The notes below the pieces were generated by a model that was given only the letters and a program-made list of their open reading frames with translations, was not told where the DNA came from and searched no databases. A stretch of DNA of 6,275 nucleotides from assembly GCA_964402985.1 (NCBI GenBank), contig CAYOET010000201.1, positions 1 through 6,275 on the forward strand, read 5' to 3'. This DNA is from JADYYB01 sp964402985. Its GTDB lineage: Bacteria; Pseudomonadota; Alphaproteobacteria; Rhizobiales; Kaistiaceae. The translations under genes were made by a program, and so were the position numbers. Shown here piece by piece: positions 1-6,202 of this stretch; position 1 is the stretch's first letter, and the number at the start of each line of letters is the position of its first letter.

Positions 1-25
1 TTCGGGAGGGGGGCGGACGGTCGTC

Positions 26-58
26 ACTAACAAAGACCCCTCCACAAAGGGAGGGGTC
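26..58 (-). terminator. Rho-independent terminator closing the three-gene minus-strand cluster
   Basis: Positions 35-43 (GACCCCTCC) and 50-58 (GGAGGGGTC) form a perfect 9-bp stem around a 6-nt loop. Read on the minus strand, the stem is followed directly by TTTGTTAGT, a U-rich tail. The hairpin starts 25 bp past the stop codon of the secreted-protein gene at 83, as expected for the end of that transcript. On the plus strand no U-tract follows, so it should work mainly in the minus direction. Confidence 0.8.
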
Positions 59-82
59 CGCGATACCGGCAATTGGTGAGGC

Positions 83-748
83 CTACAGCGTCGGCCGGGT
101 CCCGTTCTTCTCGATCATGATGTTGGTCGCCGTGTAGCTGCCGTCGTCGAGCTTGCGCGCGTTGATCACCACATAGGCGCCAGGAACGACGAGCGAGGCG
201 TCGCCGGGCTCGGTGGACCAGATCGGCGTGTCCGGGCCGATCATCACCAGCTTCTCGCCGTCCGGATAGGTAACGCGCACCAGGCGCCCCTGCGCCTGCG
301 GCTCGACCGCGGCCAGAGTGCCGTTGTTCATCGAGCTGGTGGGGGTGAGGTCCCACGGCCGCGAACCGGCGCCGGTGCCGCGATTGGCTTCCGGGAACAC
401 CCGGACGTCGAGCGCGACGAGATTGCCCTGGGCGTCGGTGTCGGCGACCACGCCGACATAGGCGTTGTTGGTGATGTCATCGAGGGTGAGCGGCACCGCC
501 GCGTTCACGCGATACTCCGCCGCGAGCGTGATGTTGATCGTCTCGCCCTCGCGCGTGGTGACGTTGAGGACGTTGCCGGTGAGGCTGTTGATGGTGCCGC
601 GCACGCGGGCGGCGACGCCGGGCTGCGGCGCCGGCGCGGGCGTCGCCACGGGCGGCGTGCCCTGCGCGAGACCAGGCGCGGTGAACGAAGCAAAGGTAGC
701 AACCGCCAGTCCGGCGGCGGCGACAAAGGCTGTGATCCTGGAAATCAT
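83..748 (-). CDS. Secreted protein with two related beta-rich halves (DUF5666-like), function unknown
   Basis: This 221-residue protein is predicted to be exported to the periplasm. Residues 1-28 form a Sec signal peptide (short basic start, Ala-rich core, likely cleavage after GLA at 26-28), followed by a Pro/Ala-rich linker (about 31-44). The mature part has two similar halves. One is at about 48-120 (VRGTINSLTG, then REGETINITL, ending in LDVRVFPE). The other is at about 141-215 (NNGTLAAVEP, then PDGEKLVMIG, ending in ATNIMIEKNG). Each follows the order G-T-[I/L], V-T, G-E, an L/V-x-x-G-type turn, and a closing beta strand, like DUF5666-type small beta barrels. The link RGTGAGSRPWDL (123-134) matches, from memory, a motif in alphaproteobacterial periplasmic proteins of unknown function. 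GGAGAG at 757-762 lies 8 nt before the ATG and supports this start. No catalytic motif or cysteine is seen. It is the last gene before a terminator, on the same strand as a periplasmic molybdoenzyme, so an envelope role is plausible but unproven. Confidence 0.85.
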   Translation of the reverse strand: MISRITAFVAAAGLAVATFASFTAPGLAQGTPPVATPAPAPQPGVAARVRGTINSLTGNVLNVTTREGETINITLAAEYRVNAAVPLTLDDITNNAYVGVVADTDAQGNLVALDVRVFPEANRGTGAGSRPWDLTPTSSMNNGTLAAVEPQAQGRLVRVTYPDGEKLVMIGPDTPIWSTEPGDASLVVPGAYVVINARKLDDGSYTATNIMIEKNGTRPTL

Positions 749-892
749 GGGGCGTTCTCTCCGGTTGGTCCCCGTGACCCGAGAAGATCCGCTGAATTGT
801 TCGCCAGTCCGGGGTTGCCGACTGTCTTAGGGCGGCGAGACGCCGTGGGCCACGCCGCGGCTCCGGTCACACAGCAAATTGATGCACCGACC

Positions 893-1456
893 TCAGGCGC
901 GGGAGGGCAATCGCTCGCGCCGCGCGGCCGGTTTCGCGCTCTCGATGGCCAGCCACAGGAAGAGGAGGAGGTCGAAGAGCCTGAGGATCGCCGGCGGAAC
1001 GCCTCCCGAGCTCCGCACAATGACGGAATACGCCTCGATCCCGACCACCACCGCGAGCACGGCCACGCCGAACGTCCTCGTCGCTCCTTCGGTGTCTCCG
1101 ACCAGGAGCGCGACGCACCACAGGATGAACGCAATCCCCAGCCAGCCCTCGAGCCCCTGCCCGAGCACGCCATAGGCGATCCGCGCGATGGCGGCATTGC
1201 CGGTCAGGTCGGCAAGACCCTGGGCGAGGAAGATCGCGGCAAGGACGCCCGTTGCGAGGGACGCGACGCCGTTGGTCCAGGTGGGCAGCGCGAAGTCGAA
1301 GACCGACGCGGAAAAGAGAAAGAAGCTGAGCGCGAGGGCGAGGTGGAAGACCGCGCTGTCCCCGGCTCCGAAGACCGCCCCCGCGATCAGCGCCAGGACG
1401 AGGCCGAGGAACACGATGACGGACCCGGCGAGCATTCTCGGCGACCGCATGCTCAT
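893..1456 (-). CDS. Six-helix integral membrane protein, unknown function
   Basis: This 187-residue, very hydrophobic protein has about six predicted membrane segments, at roughly 8-30, 34-54, 62-80, 103-120, 127-146 and 154-171. The tail is short and basic (KPAARRERLPSR), which suggests a cytoplasmic C terminus. No enzyme or transporter motif is recognised. The compact architecture resembles small HdeD/DUF308-type proteins, but I could not match a signature. It contains only one histidine (residue 38), so it cannot bind heme b through the two-histidine pairs of MsrQ or cytochrome b561. The start at 1456 has AGGTG a few bases upstream; an in-frame ATG two codons later is an alternative. It begins 77 bp after the molybdoenzyme gene and ends 144 bp before the secreted-protein gene, all on one strand. 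The three may be cotranscribed. Confidence 0.8.
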   Translation of the reverse strand: MSMRSPRMLAGSVIVFLGLVLALIAGAVFGAGDSAVFHLALALSFFLFSASVFDFALPTWTNGVASLATGVLAAIFLAQGLADLTGNAAIARIAYGVLGQGLEGWLGIAFILWCVALLVGDTEGATRTFGVAVLAVVVGIEAYSVIVRSSGGVPPAILRLFDLLLFLWLAIESAKPAARRERLPSRA

Positions 1457-1533
1457 GGCGACACCTTGGTCCCGCCGGCGCGCCGGCCCAGCCCAGCGGC
1501 GCCGAGCTTAGGCCAGACAGTATAGCCGAATTG

Positions 1534-2331
1534 TCAGATGCCGCCGTACCAATCGTAGCCCTCGTCCTCCCAGTACCCGCCGTGGCCACGGTGGATCTGG
1601 GCGAAGCTTTCGACGAGTTCGATCGTGTGCACGAATTTCGGCTGCTTATAACCGAGGGCGCGCTCCAGACGGACGCGGATCGGCGCCCCGTTCTGTCGCG
1701 GCAGGACCTGGTCGTTCATCCCGTAGGCGAGGATCGTTTGCGGGTGCCGCGCGTCGACGAGATCGCAGCTCTCGTAATACTGCCAGCCGCGGCTCGAGAG
1801 GCTCGCTCCCAGCGAGTCGTAGCAATAGAACACGACGTAGTTGGCGTTCGCTTTGACGCTCGCCTGGTCGAGCACATGGGCGAGCGGCGTCCCCGTCCAC
1901 TTGGCGATGCAGCTCCACCCTTCCACGCAATCGTGCCGCGTGATCTGGGTCCGCGACGGCATGTTGTGGAGTTCGGCGAGCGACAGCGACAGCTCGTTCT
2001 CGACCAGCCCGGTGACCTTGAGCCGGTAGTTGGCGAACTGCCCCTGCTCGAGCTCGAAATACTCGATCGTGGTCGGGTCGAGGCTGCCGTTGGGCCGCAT
2101 CCCCTGGCGGATCTCGCTCTGCGAATACTCGCGCGCGAGCGCGGTCTGGCCGCCCATCAGAAAACGCTGCGCGCTCAGCGTCAGCCGGTTGGCGCCCTCC
2201 ATGAAATTCCGCGCCGGGTTGTCGCCCTCGCGGAGAAAGTCGAACTGCTTGCACCCGGCAAGGACCAGCGACGACGCCCCCACGGCCCCCGCCGTGATCA
2301 GCTTCCGCCGCGACAGCCTTAGCTCCGACAT
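1534..2331 (-). CDS. Tat-exported molybdopterin-dependent oxidoreductase (sulfite oxidase/MsrP superfamily), probable lipoprotein
   Basis: This is a 265-residue enzyme of the sulfite oxidase-type Mo-cofactor fold. The N terminus has a twin-arginine motif (SRRKLI, residues 7-12), a hydrophobic stretch, and a lipobox VLAGC with Cys27, so it should be exported folded and may be lipid-anchored. Residues about 98-245 form the catalytic domain. ITRHDCVEGWS contains Cys135, the expected molybdenum-ligand cysteine of this superfamily. RQNGAPIRVRLERALGYK (212-229) is a conserved pterin-domain stretch, and the C terminus GGYWEDEGYDWYGGI is typical of the bacterial branch. There is no C-terminal dimerisation domain as in true sulfite oxidases. 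The substrate is unknown; MsrP relatives reduce oxidised methionine in periplasmic proteins. I chose ATG 2331 because GGGAG lies 8 nt upstream and the Tat motif then falls near the start. A GTG at 2361 would add ten residues. The usual partner, a cytochrome b or MsrQ-type heme protein, is not in the window. Confidence 0.93.
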   Translation of the reverse strand: MSELRLSRRKLITAGAVGASSLVLAGCKQFDFLREGDNPARNFMEGANRLTLSAQRFLMGGQTALAREYSQSEIRQGMRPNGSLDPTTIEYFELEQGQFANYRLKVTGLVENELSLSLAELHNMPSRTQITRHDCVEGWSCIAKWTGTPLAHVLDQASVKANANYVVFYCYDSLGASLSSRGWQYYESCDLVDARHPQTILAYGMNDQVLPRQNGAPIRVRLERALGYKQPKFVHTIELVESFAQIHRGHGGYWEDEGYDWYGGI

Positions 2332-2447
2332 CCAATGCGCTCCCGGGAATCTCCGCCGCACGATAGCAAACGGCCTCGCTGCCCCATACGCAACTGGCCG
2401 TGACCTGGTTTCAGCGCATCGCTATCAGCGCGGTCGCTGTTCGATTT

Positions 2448-2471
2448 CCCTCTCCCGCAAGCGGGAGAGGG
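2448..2471. repeat. REP-like palindrome in the serA-oxidoreductase spacer
   Basis: CCCTCTCCCGC (2448-2458) and GCGGGAGAGGG (2461-2471) are perfect inverted arms around AA; in practice this is a 10-bp stem with a CAAG loop. No U-run follows on either strand, so it is not a standard terminator. The CCCTCTCCC core matches the palindrome between serC and serA and is, from memory, a common intergenic repeat in proteobacteria. The spacer (2332-2585) holds no gene. It also contains a 10-bp direct repeat, CGGCGGACTC, at 2544-2553 and 2578-2587; the second copy overlaps the serA stop codon. Confidence 0.65.
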
Positions 2472-2585
2472 GCTGACTCGCTCGCGATTGGCCGGAATGC
2501 AGCTGAACCAAAAAGCCAGGTCCCACCAATGCCCTGCTGACATCGGCGGACTCGCTCTCGCATCGACTTGCGACCGCCGGCGGAC

Positions 2586-4172
2586 TCAGAATCTGAGCCG
2601 CTTCGCCTGCACCACGCCGGGTACGGCGGAGACTTTGGCGAGGACCGCATCGGTGATCAATTCGTCGACCGCGACCAGCGAGATCGCGTCCTCGCCCGCT
2701 GCCTTCCGGCCAAGATTGAAGGTCGCGATGTTGACCTTCTCCTCGCCCAGCAGCGTCCCCAGTCGCCCGATGAAACCCGGCCGGTCGGTGTTGGTGACGT
2801 AGAGCATGTTGGGGCTGAGCTCGGCGTCGAGGTTGATGCCCTTGACCTGGATGATGCGCGGCTTGCCGTCGGCGAACACGGTGCCCGCCACCGACCGCTC
2901 CTGCCGCTCGGTGACGAGGGTGAGGCGGATGAGGCTCTCATACATCCCCTCCTGCCCGCGCTGCACCTCTTCAATCTGGATGCCGCGCTCGCGCGCGATC
3001 GCCGGCGCCGAGACCATGTTGATCGACTGCAGCAGCGGACGGAGCACGCCAGCGAGCGCTGCCGCCGTCAGCGCGCGCGTATTCATCTGCGCGACCGCGC
3101 CCTCGTATTCGAGGCGGATGCCCTTGAGCCCGGTTTCGGTAAGCTGCCCCGCGAACGAGCCCAGCTGCTCGGCGAGCTTCACGAACGGCGTCAGCCGCGG
3201 CGCCTCTTCGGCGGTGATGGAGGGCATGTTGAGGGCGTTCGAGACCGCGCCGCTCGTGAGGTAGTCGGCCATCTGCTCGGCGATCTGCAGCGCGACGTTC
3301 TCCTGCGCCTCGGTCGTCGCCGCGCCGAGATGCGGCGTGCACACGACATTCGGCAGCCCGAAGAGGACGTTGTTCTCCGCCGGCTCGGTCTCGAACACGT
3401 CGATCCCGGCGCCGGCGACCTTGCCTGCCTTGATCGCCTCGGCCAGCGCCTCCTCGACGATCAGCCCGCCGCGCGCGCAATTGATGATGCGCACGCCCTT
3501 CTTCATCTGCGCGATCGCCGCTTCGTCGATGATGTTCTTGGTCTTCTCGGTCAGCGGCGTGTGGAGGGTGATGAAGTCCGCGCGCTTGAAGAGCTCGGGC
3601 AGCTCGACCTTCTCGACACCGAGATCGACCGCCCGCTCGTTCGACAGGAACGGGTCGTAGGCGATGACCTTCATCTTGAGGCCGATGCCTCGGGTCGCGA
3701 CGATCGACCCGATATTGCCGCAGCCAATCACGCCGAGCGTCTTGCCGGTCAGCTCGACGCCCATGAAGCGGTTCTTCTCCCACTTGCTGGCCTGGGTCGA
3801 AACGTCGGCGGCGGGGATCTGGCGGGCCACCGCCATCATCAGCGCGATGGCATGCTCGGCGGTGGTGATCGAATTGCCGAAGGGCGTGTTCATCACCACG
3901 ATGCCGCGCGCGGTCGCCGCCGGCACGTCGACATTGTCGACGCCGATGCCGGCGCGGCCGATCACGCGGAGCTTGGTCGCCGCGGCGATGACCTTGTCGC
4001 TGACCTTGGTCGCCGAGCGGATGGCGAGCCCGTCATAGTTGCCGATAATGGCGAGGAGCTTGTCTTTTTCCTTGCCGAGATCGGGCTGGTAGTCGACCTC
4101 GACGCCGCGATCCTTGAGGATCTGCACGGCGGTCGGGGAAAGCTTGTCGGAGATGAGAACCTTGGCGGTCAT
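2586..4172 (-). CDS. serA: D-3-phosphoglycerate dehydrogenase
   Basis: SerA oxidises 3-phosphoglycerate to 3-phosphohydroxypyruvate with NAD, the first step of serine synthesis, in the cytoplasm. The 528-residue length fits the long (type I) form. Domains in order: the first part of the substrate-binding domain (1-100); the NAD-binding Rossmann domain (about 101-285) with GCGNIG at 150-155; the end of the substrate domain; an intervening ASB-type domain (about 320-450); and a C-terminal ACT domain (about 455-528, starting LYVTNTDRPGFIG). Catalytic residues are visible as Arg234 (NCARGG), Glu263 (ETEP) and His281 (CTPHLGA). The ACT domain suggests allosteric control, usually by serine in this family. 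I chose the second in-frame ATG (4172), giving MTAKVLISDK, because it matches the usual family start; ATG 4184 would add four residues, and neither has a strong Shine-Dalgarno. It lies 199 bp downstream of serC, which supplies the next pathway step. No clear terminator follows. Confidence 0.98.
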   Translation of the reverse strand: MTAKVLISDKLSPTAVQILKDRGVEVDYQPDLGKEKDKLLAIIGNYDGLAIRSATKVSDKVIAAATKLRVIGRAGIGVDNVDVPAATARGIVVMNTPFGNSITTAEHAIALMMAVARQIPAADVSTQASKWEKNRFMGVELTGKTLGVIGCGNIGSIVATRGIGLKMKVIAYDPFLSNERAVDLGVEKVELPELFKRADFITLHTPLTEKTKNIIDEAAIAQMKKGVRIINCARGGLIVEEALAEAIKAGKVAGAGIDVFETEPAENNVLFGLPNVVCTPHLGAATTEAQENVALQIAEQMADYLTSGAVSNALNMPSITAEEAPRLTPFVKLAEQLGSFAGQLTETGLKGIRLEYEGAVAQMNTRALTAAALAGVLRPLLQSINMVSAPAIARERGIQIEEVQRGQEGMYESLIRLTLVTERQERSVAGTVFADGKPRIIQVKGINLDAELSPNMLYVTNTDRPGFIGRLGTLLGEEKVNIATFNLGRKAAGEDAISLVAVDELITDAVLAKVSAVPGVVQAKRLRF

Positions 4173-4211
4173 TTGGGCACCCATGCGCGGCTCGGCCGCT
4201 TGAGAGATGGT

Positions 4212-4250
4212 CCCCTCTCCCCACTGGGGGAGAGGGTTAGGGTGAGGGGG
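4212..4250. repeat. REP-like palindrome in the serC-serA spacer
   Basis: CCCTCTCCCC (4213-4222) pairs with GGGGAGAGGG (4227-4236) in a perfect 10-bp stem with a 4-nt loop. It is followed by TTAGGGTGAGGGGG (4237-4250), the usual flank of this widespread repeat type (recognised from memory). The rest of the spacer, up to the serC stop, is non-coding and includes a small hairpin, CTTCC-CGTA-GGAAG (4328-4341). On the serC-serA transcript the palindrome would fold about 40 nt before the serA start and could slow 3' decay or reduce readthrough. It lacks a U-tract, so full termination is not expected. Confidence 0.7.
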
Positions 4251-4371
4251 TTACCGGTCTGGAATGGTTGGACGCTTTGGGAGGAACACCACCGCCGGAG
4301 GCCCCATCACCCACCGCTCGCCCAACCCTTCCCGTAGGAAGAACTGACGTGGCGAGCGTGACTAGTGAACC

Positions 4372-5544
4372 TTACGCAGCCTTCCGGAGCGCGGCCTTTT
4401 CCTGGGCGAACGCCCAGTCGAGCCATTCGGTCAGCGCCGCGAGATCGCTCGCCTCGACCGTCGAGCCGGCCCAGATACGGAGCCCGGCCGGCGCGTCGCG
4501 ATACGACCCGATGTCGAACGCGACGCCTTCCTTGTCGAGCCTGGCGACGATGTTCTTGGCGATGTTGGCCTGGGTCTTGGCGTCGAGCGCGAGCACGTCG
4601 GCGTCCACGATCTTGAGGCACACCGACGTGTTGGAGCGGGTCTTGGCATCCTCGGCGAGGAAGTTGACCCACGCCGTCCGCCCCACCCAATCGGCAAGGA
4701 CACCGAGATTGCGATTGGCGCGGGCGACCATGCCGTCCAGCCCGCCGACCGACTTCGCCCAGCGCAGCGCGTCGAGGCAATCCTCGACCGCGAGCATGGA
4801 TGGGGTGTTGATCGTCTCGCCTTCGAAGATCTCCTCCGAGAGCTTGCCGTTATTGGTCAGCCGGAAAATCTTCGGCAGCGCCCGCTTCGGCTTGTACGTG
4901 GTGAGCCGCTCGGCCGCCCGCGGCGAGATGATGAGGATGCCGTGCGCGGCCTCGCCGCCCAAGACCTTCTGCCAGGAGAAGGTCACCACATCGAGCTTGT
5001 CGAACGGAAGGTCCTGCGCGAACACCGCCGAGGTGGCGTCGCAGATCGTGAGCCCCTTCCGGTCGGCCTTGATCCAGTCGCCGTTGGGCACGCGCACGCC
5101 CGAGGTCGTGCCGTTCCAAGCGAACACCACGTCGCGGTCGGTATCGACCTTGCTGAGGTCCGGAAGCTTGCCGTAGTCGGCCTTGAAGCTGCGCGCGTCG
5201 AGCTGCAGCTGCCCGACGATGTCCTCGACCCAGTGGGCGCTGAAGGCTTCCCAGGCGAGCACGTCGACGGGGCGCTCGCCGAGCAGAGACCACAGCGCCA
5301 TTTCGACCGCGCCGGTATCGGACGCCGGCACGATGCCGATCCGATGCGTCGCCGGGACCTTGAGGACCTCACGCGTAAGGTCGATGATTTCTTTGAGCTT
5401 GGCCTTGCCCGGCTTGGAGCGGTGCGACCGACCGGTCAGCGCGCCCGACAGAGCCTCGAGCGTCCAGCCGGGACGCTTGGAGCAAGGACCGGAAGAGAAA
5501 TTGGGGTTGGCCGGCCGCCGGCCGGGAACGGCGAGAGTCGTCAT
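4372..5544 (-). CDS. serC: Phosphoserine aminotransferase
   Basis: SerC transfers an amino group from glutamate to 3-phosphohydroxypyruvate to make O-phosphoserine. It is a cytoplasmic PLP enzyme and the second step of serine synthesis; it can also act in pyridoxal phosphate synthesis in some bacteria. The 390-residue protein has the N-terminal substrate loop PNFSSGPCSKRPGW (13-26) and HRSKPGKAKL (41-50), typical of the alphaproteobacterial subfamily. The PLP-ring aspartate is at about 169 (ICDATSA). The Schiff-base lysine is Lys193 in TFSWQKVLGGE. The fold-type I C-terminal domain is complete (APAGLRIWAGSTVE). The ATG at 5544 is supported by AAGGA at 5553-5557, 8 nt upstream. It is the first gene of the serC-serA unit and is probably controlled through its structured leader. 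Confidence 0.98.
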   Translation of the reverse strand: MTTLAVPGRRPANPNFSSGPCSKRPGWTLEALSGALTGRSHRSKPGKAKLKEIIDLTREVLKVPATHRIGIVPASDTGAVEMALWSLLGERPVDVLAWEAFSAHWVEDIVGQLQLDARSFKADYGKLPDLSKVDTDRDVVFAWNGTTSGVRVPNGDWIKADRKGLTICDATSAVFAQDLPFDKLDVVTFSWQKVLGGEAAHGILIISPRAAERLTTYKPKRALPKIFRLTNNGKLSEEIFEGETINTPSMLAVEDCLDALRWAKSVGGLDGMVARANRNLGVLADWVGRTAWVNFLAEDAKTRSNTSVCLKIVDADVLALDAKTQANIAKNIVARLDKEGVAFDIGSYRDAPAGLRIWAGSTVEASDLAALTEWLDWAFAQEKAALRKAA

Positions 5545-5592
5545 CTTTGCTATCCTTTCAGATAGGCGCCTCTCGGTGGGGAGAGGTGTCCC
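5545..5592 (-). promoter_or_regulatory. serC leader RNA: two hairpins, the second enclosing the Shine-Dalgarno
   Basis: On the minus strand, hairpin 1 pairs CCTCTC (5586-5581) with GAGAGG (5574-5569) around CCCACC, and can extend through mismatches to an outer GG/CC pair. Hairpin 2 pairs CTATC (5565-5561) with GATAG (5554-5550) around TGAAAG. The Shine-Dalgarno AAGGA spans the loop and 3' arm of hairpin 2 (5557-5553). Folding should therefore limit ribosome access to serC. Position, gene and two-hairpin layout agree with the serC RNA motif described in alphaproteobacteria (Corbino and colleagues, 2005; Rfam serC). That match is from memory, not a covariance-model search. No ligand is known to me for this motif. 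Confidence 0.75.
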
Positions 5593-5599
5593 GCCGCGG

Positions 5600-5629
5600 G
5601 CAATACGCCCTCCCCCTCCCCCGAGTCAA
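5600..5629 (-). promoter_or_regulatory. Candidate sigma70-type promoter for serC-serA
   Basis: TTGACT (5629-5624) is a good -35 element. It lies 18 bp upstream of TATTGC (5605-5600), a mediocre -10. A start site about 7 bp further on, near 5593, would place the first transcribed bases at the beginning of leader hairpin 1. The fit between promoter and leader strengthens both calls. The spacer is a G-rich run (minus strand), which is unusual. Confidence 0.5.
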
Positions 5630-5650
5630 GATCGCGTGGCGCAGCATCAT

Positions 5651-5680
5651 TTGCAAAGTCCTTCCGAAGGAACGTAGACT
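5651..5680 (+). promoter_or_regulatory. Candidate hicBA promoter with an internal palindrome
   Basis: TTGCAA (5651-5656) and TAGACT (5675-5680) each match 4 of 6 bases of the -35 and -10 consensus, with an 18-bp spacer. The interrupted palindrome TCCTTC-C-GAAGGA (5659-5671) occupies most of the spacer, where a repressor would block polymerase. A start near 5687 would leave a leader of about 24 nt before the hicB ATG, with no clear Shine-Dalgarno. This is inference from pattern only. Confidence 0.35.
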
Positions 5681-5710
5681 CTGCGCGCCTTGGCACACGA
5701 TGGCGTAGAT

Positions 5711-5938
5711 ATGGTCGACCAGAGCTATTCCGTGATCCTTGAACCGCAGCCCGAAGGCGGCTTCACCGTACTTGTGCCTGCCTTACCCGAAGTGGTGACG
5801 GAGGGCGAGACCGAGGCCGAAGCACTCGCCAATGTGCGGGACGCGATACGCCTTGTCATTGAGTTCCGGCGGGACAAAGGCCTCCCGATTCCGGCTGACG
5901 CACCGCCGGAAATCCGCACGGTGACGATCGCGGCCTAG
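5711..5938 (+). CDS. hicB: HicB-family antitoxin, short form
   Basis: HicB antitoxins bind and neutralise HicA mRNA-cleaving toxins in the cytoplasm. The 75 residues show the family pattern: YSVILEPQPEGGFTVLVPALPEVVTEGET (beta strands of the degenerate RNase H-like fold, about 6-34), then EAEALANVRDAIRLVIEFRRDKGLPIP (the EAL-N-A-I helix and the G-x-P-I-P end, about 35-61). There is no C-terminal helix-turn-helix or ribbon-helix-helix domain, so self-repression by DNA binding is not obvious. I chose ATG 5711 because the family similarity starts at about SYSV; a TTG at 5690 would give 82 residues. Its TAG stop is immediately followed by the hicA ATG, so the two genes are likely translationally coupled. 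The order, antitoxin first, is the reverse of E. coli hicAB but is common for short HicB proteins. Confidence 0.92.
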   Translation: MVDQSYSVILEPQPEGGFTVLVPALPEVVTEGETEAEALANVRDAIRLVIEFRRDKGLPIPADAPPEIRTVTIAA

Positions 5939-6176
5939 ATGGGGCCGTCTAGGCTTCCGGTCTCCAGCGGCCGACGGGTCGTGCGGGCGTTGGAACGGGC
6001 CGAGTTCGTCATCGACCGCTCGTCAGGCAGTCATTTCATCCTCACCTTTCCGGGGCGACCCGGCGCGAACGGTCATTGTGCCGGTGCACGGTGCGCGCGA
6101 CCTCAAGCCCGGAACGATGCGCTCGATCATCCGGCAGGCTCGGCTGACACCTGACGAGTTGGCCGACTTGCTTTAG
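5939..6176 (+). pseudogene. hicA: HicA-family mRNA interferase toxin, frameshifted
   Basis: HicA toxins are small double-stranded-RNA-binding-fold ribonucleases that cut mRNA. The frame from ATG 5939 gives RLPVSSGRRVVRALERAEFV, then SSGSHFILTFPG, including the GSH motif with the expected catalytic His32. After about residue 40 the frame loses all similarity and ends at TGA 6152-6154 (71 residues). One frame over, 6060-6176 encodes PARTVIVPVHG followed by RDLKPGTMRSIIRQARLTPDE and ending LADLL, which is a typical HicA C terminus ending in TAG. Deleting one base, most simply from GGGG at 6052-6055, joins the halves as TFPGDPARTVIVPVHG and gives a normal 78-residue toxin. Either the gene is inactivated by a one-base insertion, the base is a sequencing error, or a +1 ribosomal shift restores the product. 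The rest of the sequence shows no other decay, so the event is recent or artefactual. Confidence 0.9.
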
Positions 6177-6202
6177 GTCGGTAGACCCGACACGCGAATC
6201 CC

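Noticed and set aside
1..30. A plus-strand gene entering from the left and ending at TAA 28-30
   Set aside because: Nine codons (FGRGADGRH) with no recognisable family; too short to support.
833..845. Small hairpin CGGCG-AGA-CGCCG after the membrane-protein gene as a terminator
   Set aside because: Only a 5-bp stem and no U-run on either strand.
893..1456. The six-helix membrane protein as an MsrQ-type heme partner of the molybdoenzyme
   Set aside because: Length and helix number fit, but there is only one histidine (residue 38). MsrQ needs several conserved histidines for heme.
1474..1487. Perfect 14-bp palindrome GCCGGCGCGCCGGC in the gap between the oxidoreductase and membrane-protein genes
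   Set aside because: It is made only of G and C in GC-rich DNA, has no U-tract and no related second copy in the window. Chance or a weak hairpin is enough to explain it.
2568..4337. A 589-codon open frame on the plus strand opposite serA
   Set aside because: It mirrors serA, which has complete catalytic motifs. Its translation is rich in Arg, Asp, Leu and His, with no domain, as expected for a shadow frame in GC-rich DNA.
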